From NCBI GenBank assembly GCA_963843315.1, contig CAWJJU010000005.1, positions 248,001 to 312,000 of the forward strand: a stretch of 64,000 bases of DNA, read 5' to 3'. This document shows, piece by piece, positions 44,183-53,274 of this stretch (the first letter of the stretch is position 1; each line of letters begins with the position of its first letter). A model generated the notes under the pieces. It was not told where the DNA came from, searched no databases, and saw only the letters and a program-made list of their open reading frames with translations. A program made the translations under genes and the position numbers. The DNA comes from JAWVFM01 sp963843315 (GTDB taxonomy: Bacteria; Actinomycetota; Thermoleophilia; Solirubrobacterales; 70-9).

Positions 44183-44235
44183 CCTAACGGCTCTGTTATC
44201 CTGCGCACGCCCGTCGCCTCCGGGCCCTTCAAGGA

Positions 44236-44890
44236 ATGGAATTGCCGCGTACCTCAGCACTCCTCGCAGCAGCCGCCGCCGGCGCGCTGGCGCTCGCCGT
44301 GGGCGGGTCGGCCGCCGACGCCGCGCACCACCATCACGGCTGCGGCGGCGGCTCGGGCGGCCTCGGCCCCAAGCGCGGCTGCGCGGACCCGACCTACGCC
44401 AAGCCCCTCAGGAAGAGCAAGCTCTGGTACCCGTCGCGGATCGACATGGGCGTCGACTACGTGCCGGCGAAGCGCACGCCCGTGCGCGCGATCGGCGACG
44501 GCCAGGGTGCTCGTCTCCGACAGCAACTCGGGCTGGCCCGGCGGCCACTACATGGTCTACAAGCTGCTGACGGCGATCACGCCGGCAACAGGATCTTCGT
44601 GGCCGAGACGCTCAAGGGCATGGCCAAGAAGGGCCAGGTGGTCCACGCCGGCGACCGGATCGCGATGGCGCTGACCGGCGGCACGGGCATCGAGACCGGC
44701 TTCGCCGACAAGACCAACCAGCCGCGGGCGTACCCGTGCTACTCCGAAGGCGTGAAGACGAACTCCGGCCGCGAGATGGCCAGATTCCTGCGCAACCTCG
44801 GCGTCCCGCCTCGGCGACCGCCCAGGGCCCGGGCCTGACTACCCGGCTGGGCAGCGCTGCAAGTACAAGCGCCACCATCATCGCCACTAG
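44236..44890 (+). CDS. Exported degenerate M23 peptidase-like protein (three frameshifts)
   Basis: About 217 residues after correction. A signal peptide is followed by a His-rich segment and a LytM/M23-like domain: RIDMGVDYVPAKRTPVRAIGDG, then RVLVSDSNSGWPGGHYMVYKLL, HAGNRIFVAETLKG and VVHAGDRIAMALTGGTGIETG. The metal ligands of M23 are missing: MGVDY has no preceding His and HxH is replaced by GIETGF. It may bind rather than cut wall polymers. Frameshifts near 44505, 44571 and 44808 split it; the corrected end is CKYKRHHHRH. Confidence 0.65.
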
Positions 44891-44899
44891 CGCCCGGGC

Positions 44900-45833
44900 C
44901 TAGTAGAGGAACGCCACCGCCAGGTAGTAGCCGGCGACGATCGTGAACAGCACGGCGTCGAGCCGGTCGAGGACGCCGCCGTGCGGGCCGAAGAGGCGGC
45001 CGGTGTCCTTCACGCCCAGGTCGCGCTTGACCATGGACTGGAAGAGGTCGCCGACCGGCGCCAGCACGGCGATGCAGAAGCCCATCGCGAGCGCGTCGGC
45101 GCCACTCATCCAGTCCTGGTAGAGGCCCGCGAACCAGAAGGCGAACGTGCCCCCGACGATTCCCACCAGGAGGCCCTCGACCGTCTTGTTCGGCGAGATG
45201 CGCGGCGCGAGCTTGTGCGAGCCCAGCATGCGCCCGCCGAAGTAGGCGAACGTGTCCGTGAGGAACGTGCCCACCAGCACGTCGAACAGGATGGCGGCGC
45301 CGTGGACCGGCAGCTGGCGCAGCAGCACGGCGTGCGCGAATGGAATCGCGATCCAGCCGATTCCCAGCAGGGTGAACGCCAGCGAGGTCGTCACCCCGGC
45401 GCGGGCGTCGCGCAGCGTGGCCGCGGCGAACATCGCGGGAAACGCGGCGGCCCCGACGATCACGATCTGGAACTGCGAGCCGTAGTAGGCGGCGACCACC
45501 ATCCCGATCGCCACGGCGAACGCGACGAGCTCGAACGGCTTGGCGTCGCGCCCGACGCGGAAGAGCTCGGCCAGGCCCACGCAGGCGAACACCGCCATCA
45601 GGGCCGCGAAGAGGATGCCCGCCGACCGAGATCGCGACCACGATCAGGGCGATCCACGGCAGCGCCCAGGCGACGCGCAGGATCGTCTCGGAGCCGGTGG
45701 AGCGCTGCGGCGGGGGCGCTGGCGGGCGCCGCGGCGGCTCGGGCGGGCGCTCCTCGTTGAGCGGCTCGAGCTCGACGTCCAGGTTCAGACGGCGAGTTCG
45801 CTGGCCCGACGGCCGTCGAGGGGGGAAGTCCAT
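44900..45833 (-). CDS. cdsA: Phosphatidate cytidylyltransferase (one frameshift)
   Basis: About 310 residues, eight or so membrane segments. It makes CDP-diacylglycerol, the substrate of PgsA-type enzymes. The C-terminal signature region SHKLAPRISPNKTVEG and SMVKRDLGVKDTGRLFGPHGG is complete. An N-terminal Pro/Arg-rich cytoplasmic extension of about 55 residues precedes the first membrane segment. One extra base near 45622 (between AISVGG and ILFAAL) breaks the frame. Confidence 0.92.
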
Positions 45834-45843
45834 CGAGGCGACC

Positions 45844-46546
45844 CTATCCCGGCCCGCGCCCGCCGAAGCGGCGCTGCCTCTCGGTGTATTCGGCCAGGGA
45901 GGCCTCGAACGCGTCGCGACCGAAGTCGGGCCACAGCTCGTCGCGGAAAACCAGCTCGGAGTACGCGCGTCTGCCAGATCAGGAAGTTCGACGTGCGGAG
46001 CTCGCCGGAGGTGCGGATGAGGAGGTCTGGGTCGTGCATCTCGGGCGCGTAGAGGCCGCGGCGGAACTCTTCTTCGTCCCCTCCCTCGAACCTCTTCGCG
46101 GCGTCGACGATCTCCGCGCGCCCGCCGTAGTTGAAGGCGACGAAGAGCGTGATGCGGTCGTTGCCCGCGGTTGTCTCCTCGGCCCATTCCATGCGCTCGA
46201 CGAGGTCGGGCGCAACCCCCTCGCGCCGCCCGACGAAGCGCATCCGCACCCCCTCCGCGTCGAGCTCGGGCGTCTCGGCGTCGATGCGCTGGCCGAACAT
46301 CGCCATCAGCCCCGCGACCTCCTCCGGCGGCCGCGACCAGTTCTCGGTGGAGAACGAGTAGACCGTCAGCTCGGCGATCCCGAGCTCCGCGGCGTCGCGC
46401 AGGCGCGCCTTCACCACGTCGGCCCCGGCCCGGTGGCCCTCGATCGGCGGCAGCCCGCGCTCGGCGGCCCAGCGGCCGTTGCCGTCGGTGATGATCGCTA
46501 CGTACTTGGGAGCCATGCCAGGGCCGCCGCCGGCGGCCTGGGTCAT
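45844..46546 (-). CDS. uppS: Isoprenyl diphosphate synthase, UppS family (one frameshift)
   Basis: About 233 residues. It makes undecaprenyl-type diphosphate for wall synthesis. Catalytic Asp and phosphate motif IITDGNGRWA, VYSFSTENWSRP and the C-terminal DLLIRTSGELRTSNFLIWQ are present. An extra C near 45965 shifts the frame; the correct continuation AYSELVFRDELWPDF ends at TAG 45844. ATG 46546 overlaps the frr stop as ATGA; ATG 46516 would trim 10 residues. Confidence 0.94.
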
Positions 46547-47109
46547 ATCTCCAGGACCTCGGCCTCTTTGGCCTTCAGGAGCTCGTCGATCTCCTTGGTG
46601 GAGGAGTCCGTGTGCTTCTGCAGCTCGGCCTCGGCGCGGCGCTCGTCGTCCTCGCCGAGCTCGCCCTCCTTCTTGAGCTCCCGCAGGTCGTGCATGACGT
46701 CGCGGCGGATGTTGCGCACGGCCACCCTGCCCTCCTCGGCCACCCCGTGGACCACCTTCACCAGCTCGCGGCGGCGCTCCTCGTTGAGCTCGGGGATCTG
46801 CAGGCGGATCACGTTGCCGTCGTTGTTGGGCGTGAGGCCGACGTCGGACTCCAAGATCGCCTTCTCGATGGCCTTGATGGAGTTCTTGTCGTAGGGCGTG
46901 AGGGTCAGCAGGCGCGCGTCGGGCGCCGCGACGTTGGCGAGCTGGCGCAGGTCGGTGGCGGTCCCGTAGTAGTCGACGCTCACGCGGTCGAGCAGGTGCG
47001 GGCTGGCGCGGCCGGTGCGCACCGTGCCCATCTCGTGGCGGCACGACTCCACGGACTTGTTCATGCGCTCCCGCGCGTCGGCGAGGAATTCGTCGGTGAT
47101 CTCGGCCAT
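46543..47109 (-). CDS. frr: Ribosome recycling factor
   Basis: 188 residues, full length for RRF, which separates ribosomes after termination with EF-G. Conserved TVRTGRASPHLLDRVSVDYYG and SDVGLTPNNDGNVIRLQIP segments are intact, as is the C-terminal triple-helix region. This gene is undamaged in a frameshift-rich stretch. Its start overlaps the pyrH stop. Confidence 0.98.
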   Translation of the reverse strand: MAEITDEFLADARERMNKSVESCRHEMGTVRTGRASPHLLDRVSVDYYGTATDLRQLANVAAPDARLLTLTPYDKNSIKAIEKAILESDVGLTPNNDGNVIRLQIPELNEERRRELVKVVHGVAEEGRVAVRNIRRDVMHDLRELKKEGELGEDDERRAEAELQKHTDSSTKEIDELLKAKEAEVLEI

Positions 47110-47865
47110 CAGGCGCTCACCCTATCGCCGTTGCGGGGCGCTCCGGAGTGAACGTGGGTGCCGACGCTCTCGCCCGCCAGGACGCGGGCGATGTTGCGCT
47201 CGTCGGCCATGTTGAAGACGTGGATCGGCAGCTCGTTGTCCATGCACAGCGACAGCGCCGTCGAGTCCATGACCCTGCAGGCCGCGCTCGATCGCCTCCC
47301 GGTGGCTGATCTCGGCAAGGAACTTCGCGTCGGCCACCTTCGCCGGGTCGGCGTCGTAGACGCCCTCCACCCCATGCTTGGCCATCAGGATCGCCTCGGC
47401 GTGGATTTCCAGCGCCCGCAGGGCGGCCGCGGTGTCGGTGGTGAAGAACGGGTTGCCGGTGCCCGCGGCGAAGATCACGACCCGACCCTTCTCCAGGTGG
47501 CGCATCGCGCGGCGGCGGATGTAGGGCTCGGCGACCTCGGTGACCTCGATCGCCGACTGCACCCGCGTGTGCGGCGCCGAGCTTCTCGAGCGCGTCCTGG
47601 AGCGTCAGCGCGTTCAGCACCGTCGCGAGCATGCCCATGTAGTCGGCGGTTGCCCGGTCCATCCCCTCGGCGGCCCCGCTGAGGCCCCGGTAGATGTTGC
47701 CCGGCGCCGACGACCACGGCGACCTCGACGCCCTGCCTGCGCGGTCTCGTGGATCTGCCGGGCGATGCGCTGAACCTCGACGGGATCGGTGCCGTACTCC
47801 AGGGATCCCATGAGGGACTCGCCGGAGAGCTTCAGCAGGATGCGCTTGAAGGCGGGCTCTGCCAT
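47109..47865 (-). CDS. pyrH: UMP kinase (four frameshifts)
   Basis: About 250 residues after correction, phosphorylating UMP to UDP. Pieces in three frames join in order: FKRILLKLSGESLMGSL, VVVGAGNIYRG, GMLATVLNALTLQDALEKLG, FAAGTGNPFFTTDTAAALRA, GVEGVYDADPAK and ALSLCMDNELPIHVFNM. The breaks, each one extra base, are near 47738, 47700, 47576 and 47280. An essential single-copy enzyme with four breaks argues for sequence error. Confidence 0.92.
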
Positions 47866-47882
47866 CGGCGGATAACCACTCG

Positions 47883-48501
47883 CTATGCACTCGTCTTGGC
47901 CGACCGCAAACCGCGCGAAGCGGGCGATCTGGATGTTCTCGCCGGTCTTCGCGGCGAGCTCGGCGCGAAGCTCCTCGATGGTCTTGCCCTCGTAGCCGGG
48001 TTGATGTGCTCTTGCTCCAGCAGGCTACCTCCTTCGACCACTTTGCAAGCTGCCCGTCGACGATCTTCTCGATGACGTCCTCGGGCTTGCCCTCCTCGCG
48101 GGCCTTCGCCTCGTGCACGGCGCGCTCGGCCTCGCGCGTCCTCGTCGGTGATCTCCTCGGCGGCAGATGAACTGCGGCAGCGAGGGTGCGCCGGCGATAT
48201 GCAGCGCAACCTCGCGGGCGAAGTCCTGGAAGTCGTCGCCGCGGGCGACGAAGTCGGTCTCGCAGCGAACCTCGACGAGGACGCCGACGTGCCGCCAGTG
48301 GACGTACGACGCGACGGTGCCCTCGCTGGTGGCACGGCCGCTGCGTTTGGCTGCCGACGCCTGGCCCTTCACGCGCAGGATCTCGATCGCCTTGTCGATG
48401 TCGCCCTCGGCCTCGTCCAGCGCGGCGCGGCAGTCCAGGACTCCCGCACCGGTGCGGTCGCGAAGCGCCTTGACATCGGCAGCGGAGACCGCGGTGCTCA
48501 A
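47883..48501 (-). CDS. tsf: Elongation factor Ts (at least four frameshifts)
   Basis: About 205 residues, the GDP-exchange factor of EF-Tu. The N-terminal UBA-like VKALRDRTGAGVLDCRAAL and the signature VRCETDFVARGDDFQDF are intact; later pieces IEKIVDGQLAKWSKEV, LLEQEHINP and GYEGKTIEELRAELAAK are spread over frames. Breaks lie near 48165, 48130, 48025 and 48005 (two look like insertions, two like deletions). The exact stop is uncertain. The start overlaps the rpsB stop. Confidence 0.9.
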
Positions 48502-49370
48502 GATGCGCCTTCCGGCGCCGCTGCGGCGGGAGCGGCCGGCTGCTCGCCGCCCTCGGCGGCAGCCGCTGCCGCCGCGGCCTCGGCGGCCTCCTTGCGAGCG
48601 CTTCTCCTCGGCGTCGCGGCGGGCCTTCTGCTCGGCCTCGAGGCGGCGGCGCTCCTCCTCCTCGGCCCGGCGCTTGGCCTCCGCCGCGCGGAGACGTTCG
48701 CCGACTCCTCACGGCCTCGCCGATGGTCTGCACGACCAGGCGGCACGGAGCGGATCGCGTCGTCGTTGCCGGGGATCGGGTAGGTGACGGCACGGGATCG
48801 ACGTTGGTGTCGACCAGGCCGACGATCGGGATGCGAAGGCGCTTGGCCTCGGCAACCGCGATGGCCTCCGTTTTGAGGTCGAGAACGAGCACGGCCTGTG
48901 GCAGCGCTTCATGTCGCGAACGCCGCCGAGGTTGTACTCGAGACGCTCGAGCTCGGACTCCATGGTCATCCGCTCCTTGGTCGGGAGCAGGTCGAGCTTG
49001 CCCTCGGCCTTGAGGGTGTTGAGCTCGTGCAGGCGGTCGATCCGCTGGCCGAGATCGTCTGGAAGTTGGTCAGCAGGCCGCCGAGCCAGCGCTGGTTGAC
49101 GTAGGGCATGCCGGACGGCTGGCCCACTCCGCCACGGCGTCGCGGGCCTGCTTCTTCGTGCCCACGAAGAGGACGAGCCGCCCTGGGCGGCGATCTGCGC
49201 TGTGAAGTGGCGCGCCTCGCGAGCAGCTTTTCGGTCTGCATGAGGTCGATGATGTGGATCCCGTCGCGCTCGCCGAAGATGTAGCGGGCCATGCGCGGGT
49301 TCCAGCGTCGCGTCTGATGGCCGAAGTGAAGGCCGGCCTCCAGCAGCTCCTTGATCCCGGGCTCGGGCAT
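48498..49370 (-). CDS. rpsB: 30S ribosomal protein S2 (about six or more frameshifts)
   Basis: About 290 residues with an Ala/Glu-rich C-terminal tail. Family segments appear in order across frames: GLHFGHQTRRWNPRMARYIF, LVLFVGTKKQARDAVAEWA, MPYVNQRWLGGLLTNFQTI, EYNLGGVRDMKR, LDLKTEAIAVAEAKRLRIP and LVDTNVDP. It is the most damaged gene of the window. ATG 49370 has GAAGGGAA upstream. First gene of the rpsB-tsf-pyrH-frr-uppS-cdsA string. Confidence 0.9.
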
Positions 49371-49413
49371 TCGGTGTTCCCTTCGATGTTGGTTGCACCT
49401 CCGCGGGCCGGAT

Positions 49414-49465
49414 GTGGGGACCCGGTCTTCGCTGCCGTTTGGCTGCGGGCCGGGCAGGGCCCCAC
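49414..49465 (-). promoter_or_regulatory. Structured leader upstream of rpsB
   Basis: About 45 nt before the rpsB start GTGGGG pairs with CCCCAC and CCCGG with CCGGG, giving an interrupted 11-bp stem. Ribosomal S2 leaders often bind S2 for feedback control; whether this is one is untested. A TACACT box lies some 40 nt further upstream as a possible -10. Confidence 0.4.
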
Positions 49466-49577
49466 CGATCACCGTGAAGGGTCGGATTGCCTTGCTCGCC
49501 GCAGTGTAGGGACGACCAGGGTTCAGGCGGAGTGCCGGGACGAGAATCGCTGAGGAGCGTCGGGCCGGCCCAGTCTT

Positions 49578-49632
49578 CGGCAGCTTTGCAGCCTTCGCCA
49601 CCTATACGGTGGTCGAAGCTGCAAAGCCGCCG
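49578..49632. terminator. Long hairpin between rluD and rpsB
   Basis: Arms of about 25 nt pair almost completely: CGGC / GCTTTGCAG / CTTCG / CCACC with GGTGG / CGAAG / CTGCAAAGC / GCCG around TATAC, with three single-base bulges or mismatches. It lies 22 bp past the rluD stop, so it probably ends that transcript without a U-tract. Confidence 0.65.
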
Positions 49633-49654
49633 AGCTGTCACCGACGGCGGCGCC

Positions 49655-50344
49655 CTAGCCCGCCCCTCGCGCCTCCCTCAATGCCTCTTCCAGATCCGCC
49701 GGCAGCTCCGACTCGAACTCCAGCTCGCTCGCCCGGAACGGATGCGCGAACCCAAGCCTCGAGCTGTGCAGGAACTGGCGCGTCGAGCCCTGTCGAGCGT
49801 CGGGCCGCCGTAGCGCGCGTCGCCCACGACCGGATGGCCGATCGCGGCCAGGTGGACGCTGATCTGATGCGTGCGCCCGGTCTCCAGGCGAACCTCCAGG
49901 ACGCTGAACCGCTCGAGCGTCTCGACGACCTCGAAGTGGGTGACGGCGTCGCGGGGGCCGCGGCCCCCCACGGCGCGGCGCTCGGGAGCCCGATGGTCGC
50001 GGCCGAGCGGGGCGTCGATGGTGCCCGACCGCGAGCGCGGCGAGCCCGAGACCAGCGCGAGGTAGATGCGCGACACCTCTCGCGCCTTGATCGCCGCCGA
50101 GAGGCGCCGGTGAGACTCGTCGTCGCGCGCGACGATCATCAGGCCCGAGGTGTCGCGGTCGAGGCGGTGGACGATGCCCGGGCGGCGAGTCGTCGGCGCC
50201 GCCGCCGAGTAGGCCCTCGAGCTCGCTGACCAGCGTCGGCCCATGGTGGCCGGGCGCTGGATGCACGACCAGGCCCGCGGGCTTGTCGACCACGGCGAGG
50301 CGGTCCTCGACGTGGACGAGCCCGACCGCGCCCGGCTCGGTCAC
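49655..50344 (-). CDS. rluD: Pseudouridine synthase RluD family (two frameshifts)
   Basis: About 229 residues. It isomerises uridines of 23S rRNA. DKPAGLVVHPAPGH opens the catalytic domain, the active Asp is in GIVHRLDRDTSGLMIVA, and RLETGRTHQISVHLA follows. No N-terminal S4 domain is present. Frames break near 50180 and 49785, with opposite effects. GTG 50344 overlaps the lspA stop as GTGA. Confidence 0.9.
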   Translation of the reverse strand: MTEPGAVGLVHVEDRLAVVDKPAGLVVHPAPGHHGPTLVSELEGLLGGGADDSPPGHRPPPRPRHLGPDDRRARRRVSPAPLGGDQGARGVAHLPRAGLGLAALAVGHHRRPARPRPSGSRAPRRGGPRPPRRRHPLRGRRDARAVQRPGGSPGDRAHASDQRPPGRDRPSGRGRRALRRPDARQGSTRQFLHSSRLGFAHPFRASELEFESELPADLEEALREARGAG

Positions 50345-50791
50345 GCCGGCTCTGCGCCGGGCGCGAGGGAGACGAGGATCAGCACGCCACCCCCACGCGT
50401 GATCGCGACGTCGGCGAGGTTGAAGGCCGGCCACCACGGCGGATCGATGAAGTCCGTCACCGCGCCCATTCGGGCGCGGTCGATCAGGTTGCCCACCGCG
50501 CCGCCGGCCAGCAGTCCGGCCGCGAGCCACAGCCCGGCTCGGTCGGGCTGGCGCCAGAACCAGGTGAGCACGGCCGCGAGCACCACGAGGGTGAGGGCGA
50601 CGACGAGCGCCCCTCCCCCGCCGAGGAACCCGAAGGCGACGCCGCTGTTCTCGGTTCGCACGAGGTGGAAGTCGAGCGGCAGGTCCCTGCTCTGCGCCGA
50701 GGTAAAGCGACGACGTCACCGCCGCCTTCGAGGCCTGGTCGAGCACGACGACCACCAGGCCGACCGCGAGGGCGCGGACGCCGCGGCTCAC
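50341..50791 (-). CDS. lspA: Signal peptidase II (one frameshift)
   Basis: About 149 residues, four membrane segments, cleaving prolipoproteins such as the cyclophilin lipoprotein in this window. VVLDQASK, RTENSGVAFGFL and the two catalytic Asp in GNLIDRARMGAVTDFID and FNLADVAI are intact. One extra base near 50695 breaks the frame. GTG 50791 overlaps the yggT stop. Confidence 0.94.
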
Positions 50792-51096
50792 TGCCCGAGG
50801 ATCGCCCGCAGGACGATGTCGCGAACCACGAAGAGCACGAGGATCGCGAGCATCGGACTGAGATCGATGGCCATCCCGCCGAAGCCGAGCGGCTTGAGGA
50901 ACGAGCGAAAGGCGTTGAGATAGGGGTCCACGCTCTCCTCGACGAAGCCCACCGTGGCGCGCAGATACGGGTTGTACGGCATGCGCGGCACCCAGGTGAG
51001 CAGGACCCGGATGAAGATGAGAACCAGGTAGACGAGAAAGAGCGCCGCGACGTAGTCGTAGACGGCCGCGCGCGAGATCCCGGCCAGGACGCTCAC
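50788..51096 (-). CDS. YggT family membrane protein
   Basis: 102 residues with two main membrane segments and the family motif RVLLTWVPRMPYNPYLRAT ... DPYLNAFRSFLKPLG. YggT proteins cluster with division and envelope genes; the function is not established. GTG start overlapping the proC stop. Confidence 0.93.
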   Translation of the reverse strand: MSVLAGISRAAVYDYVAALFLVYLVLIFIRVLLTWVPRMPYNPYLRATVGFVEESVDPYLNAFRSFLKPLGFGGMAIDLSPMLAILVLFVVRDIVLRAILGQ

Positions 51097-51866
51097 CGGA
51101 AGCGCTCCAGCGAGGCCGTGACCGCCGCGCGGATCGAGGCCTCGAAGCCGCCGTCGTCAGCGCCCGGAGGCCGGCCTCGGTCGCGCCGCCCGGTGGCGCC
51201 ACGGCGGAGCGGATCGCCCCCGGGCGCCTTGGCCCGCAGCAGCTCCGCGGTGCCCTCGAGCGTCCCCGCGACGAGCTCGAGCGCCAGCTCCGGGTCGAGG
51301 CCCTCCTCGACGCCGGCGTTCGCGAGCTCCTCCGCGAACAGCGCCACGTAGGCGGGCGAGCACGACATCACGGCCATCGCCGCGTCGATCTCGGCTTCGG
51401 GCATCGGGACGGTCGCGCCAACGGCACCCAGCAGCCGCACGAGCTGCCCCGCAAGGGTGGCGTCGATCCCGTCGTCGACGCAGTAGCAGAGGACACCGGC
51501 GCGGACCTCAGCCGGCTGGTTGGGCATCACCCGCACGATCGGCACTCCCGGAAAGGCCGCCGCGAGCCGCTCGAGGGTGGTCGCCGCCATCACCGAGAGG
51601 ATCGCCGGCGCCCTGCCCTCGAGCTCGGCGGCGACATCGTCCAGCGCCGTCGGCTTGACGGCCAGCAGCAGAACCTCGCAGTCGTCGCGAAGCTCGGGCA
51701 GGCTCGGGCGCGTCTCGCCGCCCGCCTCCGCGGCCAGGGCCTCGGCGCGCTCGGCGTCGAGATCGCAGAACAGCATCGACTCAGGGCGCTCGCCCTCGGG
51801 CGCGGCCGCCCAGCCGCGGGCCATCGCGCCCGCCATGTTCCCCGCTCCTGCAAAGCCGACTCTCAT
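51093..51866 (-). CDS. proC: Pyrroline-5-carboxylate reductase (two compensating frameshifts)
   Basis: 257 residues, last step of proline synthesis with NAD(P)H. N-terminal VGFAGAGNMAGAMARGW, LLLAVKP, VRVMPNQPAEVRAG and MSCSPAYVALFAEEL are intact. Between about 51223 and 51172 the frame leaves and returns; the skipped frame carries SAVAPPGGATEAGLRALT, the conserved substrate motif. The length modulo 3 is preserved. Confidence 0.93.
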   Translation of the reverse strand: MRVGFAGAGNMAGAMARGWAAAPEGERPESMLFCDLDAERAEALAAEAGGETRPSLPELRDDCEVLLLAVKPTALDDVAAELEGRAPAILSVMAATTLERLAAAFPGVPIVRVMPNQPAEVRAGVLCYCVDDGIDATLAGQLVRLLGAVGATVPMPEAEIDAAMAVMSCSPAYVALFAEELANAGVEEGLDPELALELVAGTLEGTAELLRAKAPGGDPLRRGATGRRDRGRPPGADDGGFEASIRAAVTASLERFR

Positions 51867-51956
51867 GAGCGGGAGCGTAGTGAGGCTGATGAGGGAGGCG
51901 CGATCAAGGAGTTCTGGCGTTGGCGCCCTAACCCGACGGCCCGGAAGCGGAAGCTC

Positions 51957-51986
51957 AAAAAGGAAGCGCCCGGCGTAGCCGGGCGC
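51957..51986 (-). terminator. Rho-independent terminator after sepF
   Basis: GCGCCCGGC-TAC-GCCGGGCGC, a perfect 9-bp stem with a 3-nt loop, followed on the minus strand by TTCCTTTTT. It lies 40 bp downstream of the sepF stop and separates sepF from proC. Confidence 0.85.
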
Positions 51987-52025
51987 AAGTTGTTCGGGCG
52001 AGAGCGGAGGAGCCGTCGGAGTTGT

Positions 52026-52565
52026 TCAGCTCTGGTTGAAGAAGCCCTTCTCCACCAGGCGGGCGCGCTCTTCGGCGGAGACCTCGACGTTGCGCGGCGT
52101 GAGCATGAAGGTCTTGTCGGCGATCTTCTGCATGCCGCCCTCGAGCGCGTATGTGAGGCCGGAGGCGAAGTCGATCAGGCGCTTTGAAAGCTCGGCATCG
52201 CTCGTCTGGAGGTTCAGGATGACCGGCGTCGACTGCTTGAAGGCGTCGGCGATCTCCTGAGCGTCGTTGAAGTTCTTGGGCGAGACGAGGTGCACGCGCA
52301 CGTCGGCGCCGCCGTTGCCGCCACCGCCCACCGGGCGCAGCGCGCGCGTGCGGCCGCCCACGTCGTCGTCGGCGAAGATGTCGTCGATCTCGTCACGGCG
52401 CGTGCGGCGATCGCCGATGCGGCTGACGGTCGCGGTCCGAGGCGCCGGCGAGTCGTAGATGTCCGACTGCCCCGTCTCGGGCTCGTAGGCGTCCTCGATG
52501 TAGTCCGGATCATCGGCGAGGCCGAAGTAGACGAGGGCGCGGTGCCAGGTGTCTCGGATAGCCAT
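52026..52565 (-). CDS. sepF: Cell division protein SepF
   Basis: 179 residues, an FtsZ anchor and partner. The N-terminal amphipathic helix MAIRDTWHRALVYFGLADD is the membrane anchor; an acidic linker follows; the C-terminal core has VHLVSPKNFNDAQEIADAF and VILNLQTSDAELSKRLIDFASG. Actinobacteria use SepF in place of FtsA/ZipA. It lies 72 bp after yggS. Confidence 0.97.
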   Translation of the reverse strand: MAIRDTWHRALVYFGLADDPDYIEDAYEPETGQSDIYDSPAPRTATVSRIGDRRTRRDEIDDIFADDDVGGRTRALRPVGGGGNGGADVRVHLVSPKNFNDAQEIADAFKQSTPVILNLQTSDAELSKRLIDFASGLTYALEGGMQKIADKTFMLTPRNVEVSAEERARLVEKGFFNQS

Positions 52566-52637
52566 GTCTCGCGGTCAGTTCGCTTGTCGAGCGGATTTTC
52601 CTTTACCCATTATGGGCTGAAATGGACCGTGCGTGGG

Positions 52638-53270
52638 TCAGCGAAACAGCGTCGAGCCCAGGCGCACGATCGTGGCGCCCTCCTCCACGGCGACCTGCCA
52701 GTCCTGACTGGTGCCCATGGAGAGCCGCTGGAGTCCGTTCTCGGCGGCCAGCTCGGCGAGGCGGGCGAAGTGCGGGCGTGAGTCCTCGGGATCGTCGGCG
52801 AAGGGCGGCATGGTCATCAGCCCGCTCACCCGCACGGGGCAGCGAGCGATGACCTCGCCGAGGTCCGCAGGGGCGATTCCCGCCTTTCCCGCCTCCCCGG
52901 CGACGTTGACCTCGACGAGGATCTCCGCCGGCGGGTCTTCCAGCCGCTCCAGCCGCGCCAGCGCCGAATCGGTGCACAGCGAGTGGATCAGCCTGGAGGC
53001 CGCGGCGACCGCCGGCACCTTGCGGCTCTGAAGCGCGCCGATGAAGTCCCACGTGAAGGCGTCGCCCCAGCGCTCGCGCTTGGCCTCGAGGTCCTGGAGG
53101 CGGTTCTCGCCCACCAGCGTCACGCCGGCGTCGGCAAGGGCGCCCATCTCCTCCAGCGGCACGTACTTGGTGGCGACGAGGATCTCCACCCCCTCCCCGG
53201 CGCGATCGCGCACCGTCGCGAGGTTTCCGCGCACCACGCCGGCTTCGATTCCGTGGATCAGCTCGGCCAC
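52638..53270 (-). CDS. yggS: PLP homeostasis protein YggS/PROSC family
   Basis: 210 residues. PLP lysine in ILVATKYVPLEEM, then GENRLQDLEAKRERW, WDFIGALQSRKV, EVNVAGEAGKAGI and LSMGTSQDW, the phosphate-binding end. It keeps free pyridoxal phosphate low. GTG 53270 starts 4 nt after pgeF. Confidence 0.95.
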   Translation of the reverse strand: MAELIHGIEAGVVRGNLATVRDRAGEGVEILVATKYVPLEEMGALADAGVTLVGENRLQDLEAKRERWGDAFTWDFIGALQSRKVPAVAAASRLIHSLCTDSALARLERLEDPPAEILVEVNVAGEAGKAGIAPADLGEVIARCPVRVSGLMTMPPFADDPEDSRPHFARLAELAAENGLQRLSMGTSQDWQVAVEEGATIVRLGSTLFR

Positions 53271-53274
53271 TGCC

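Noticed and set aside
47109..49370. Reading rpsB, tsf and pyrH as pseudogenes or programmed frameshifts
   Set aside because: Breaks are many, vary in direction and lack slippery sites; all family segments are present in order. Sequence error is the simpler explanation.
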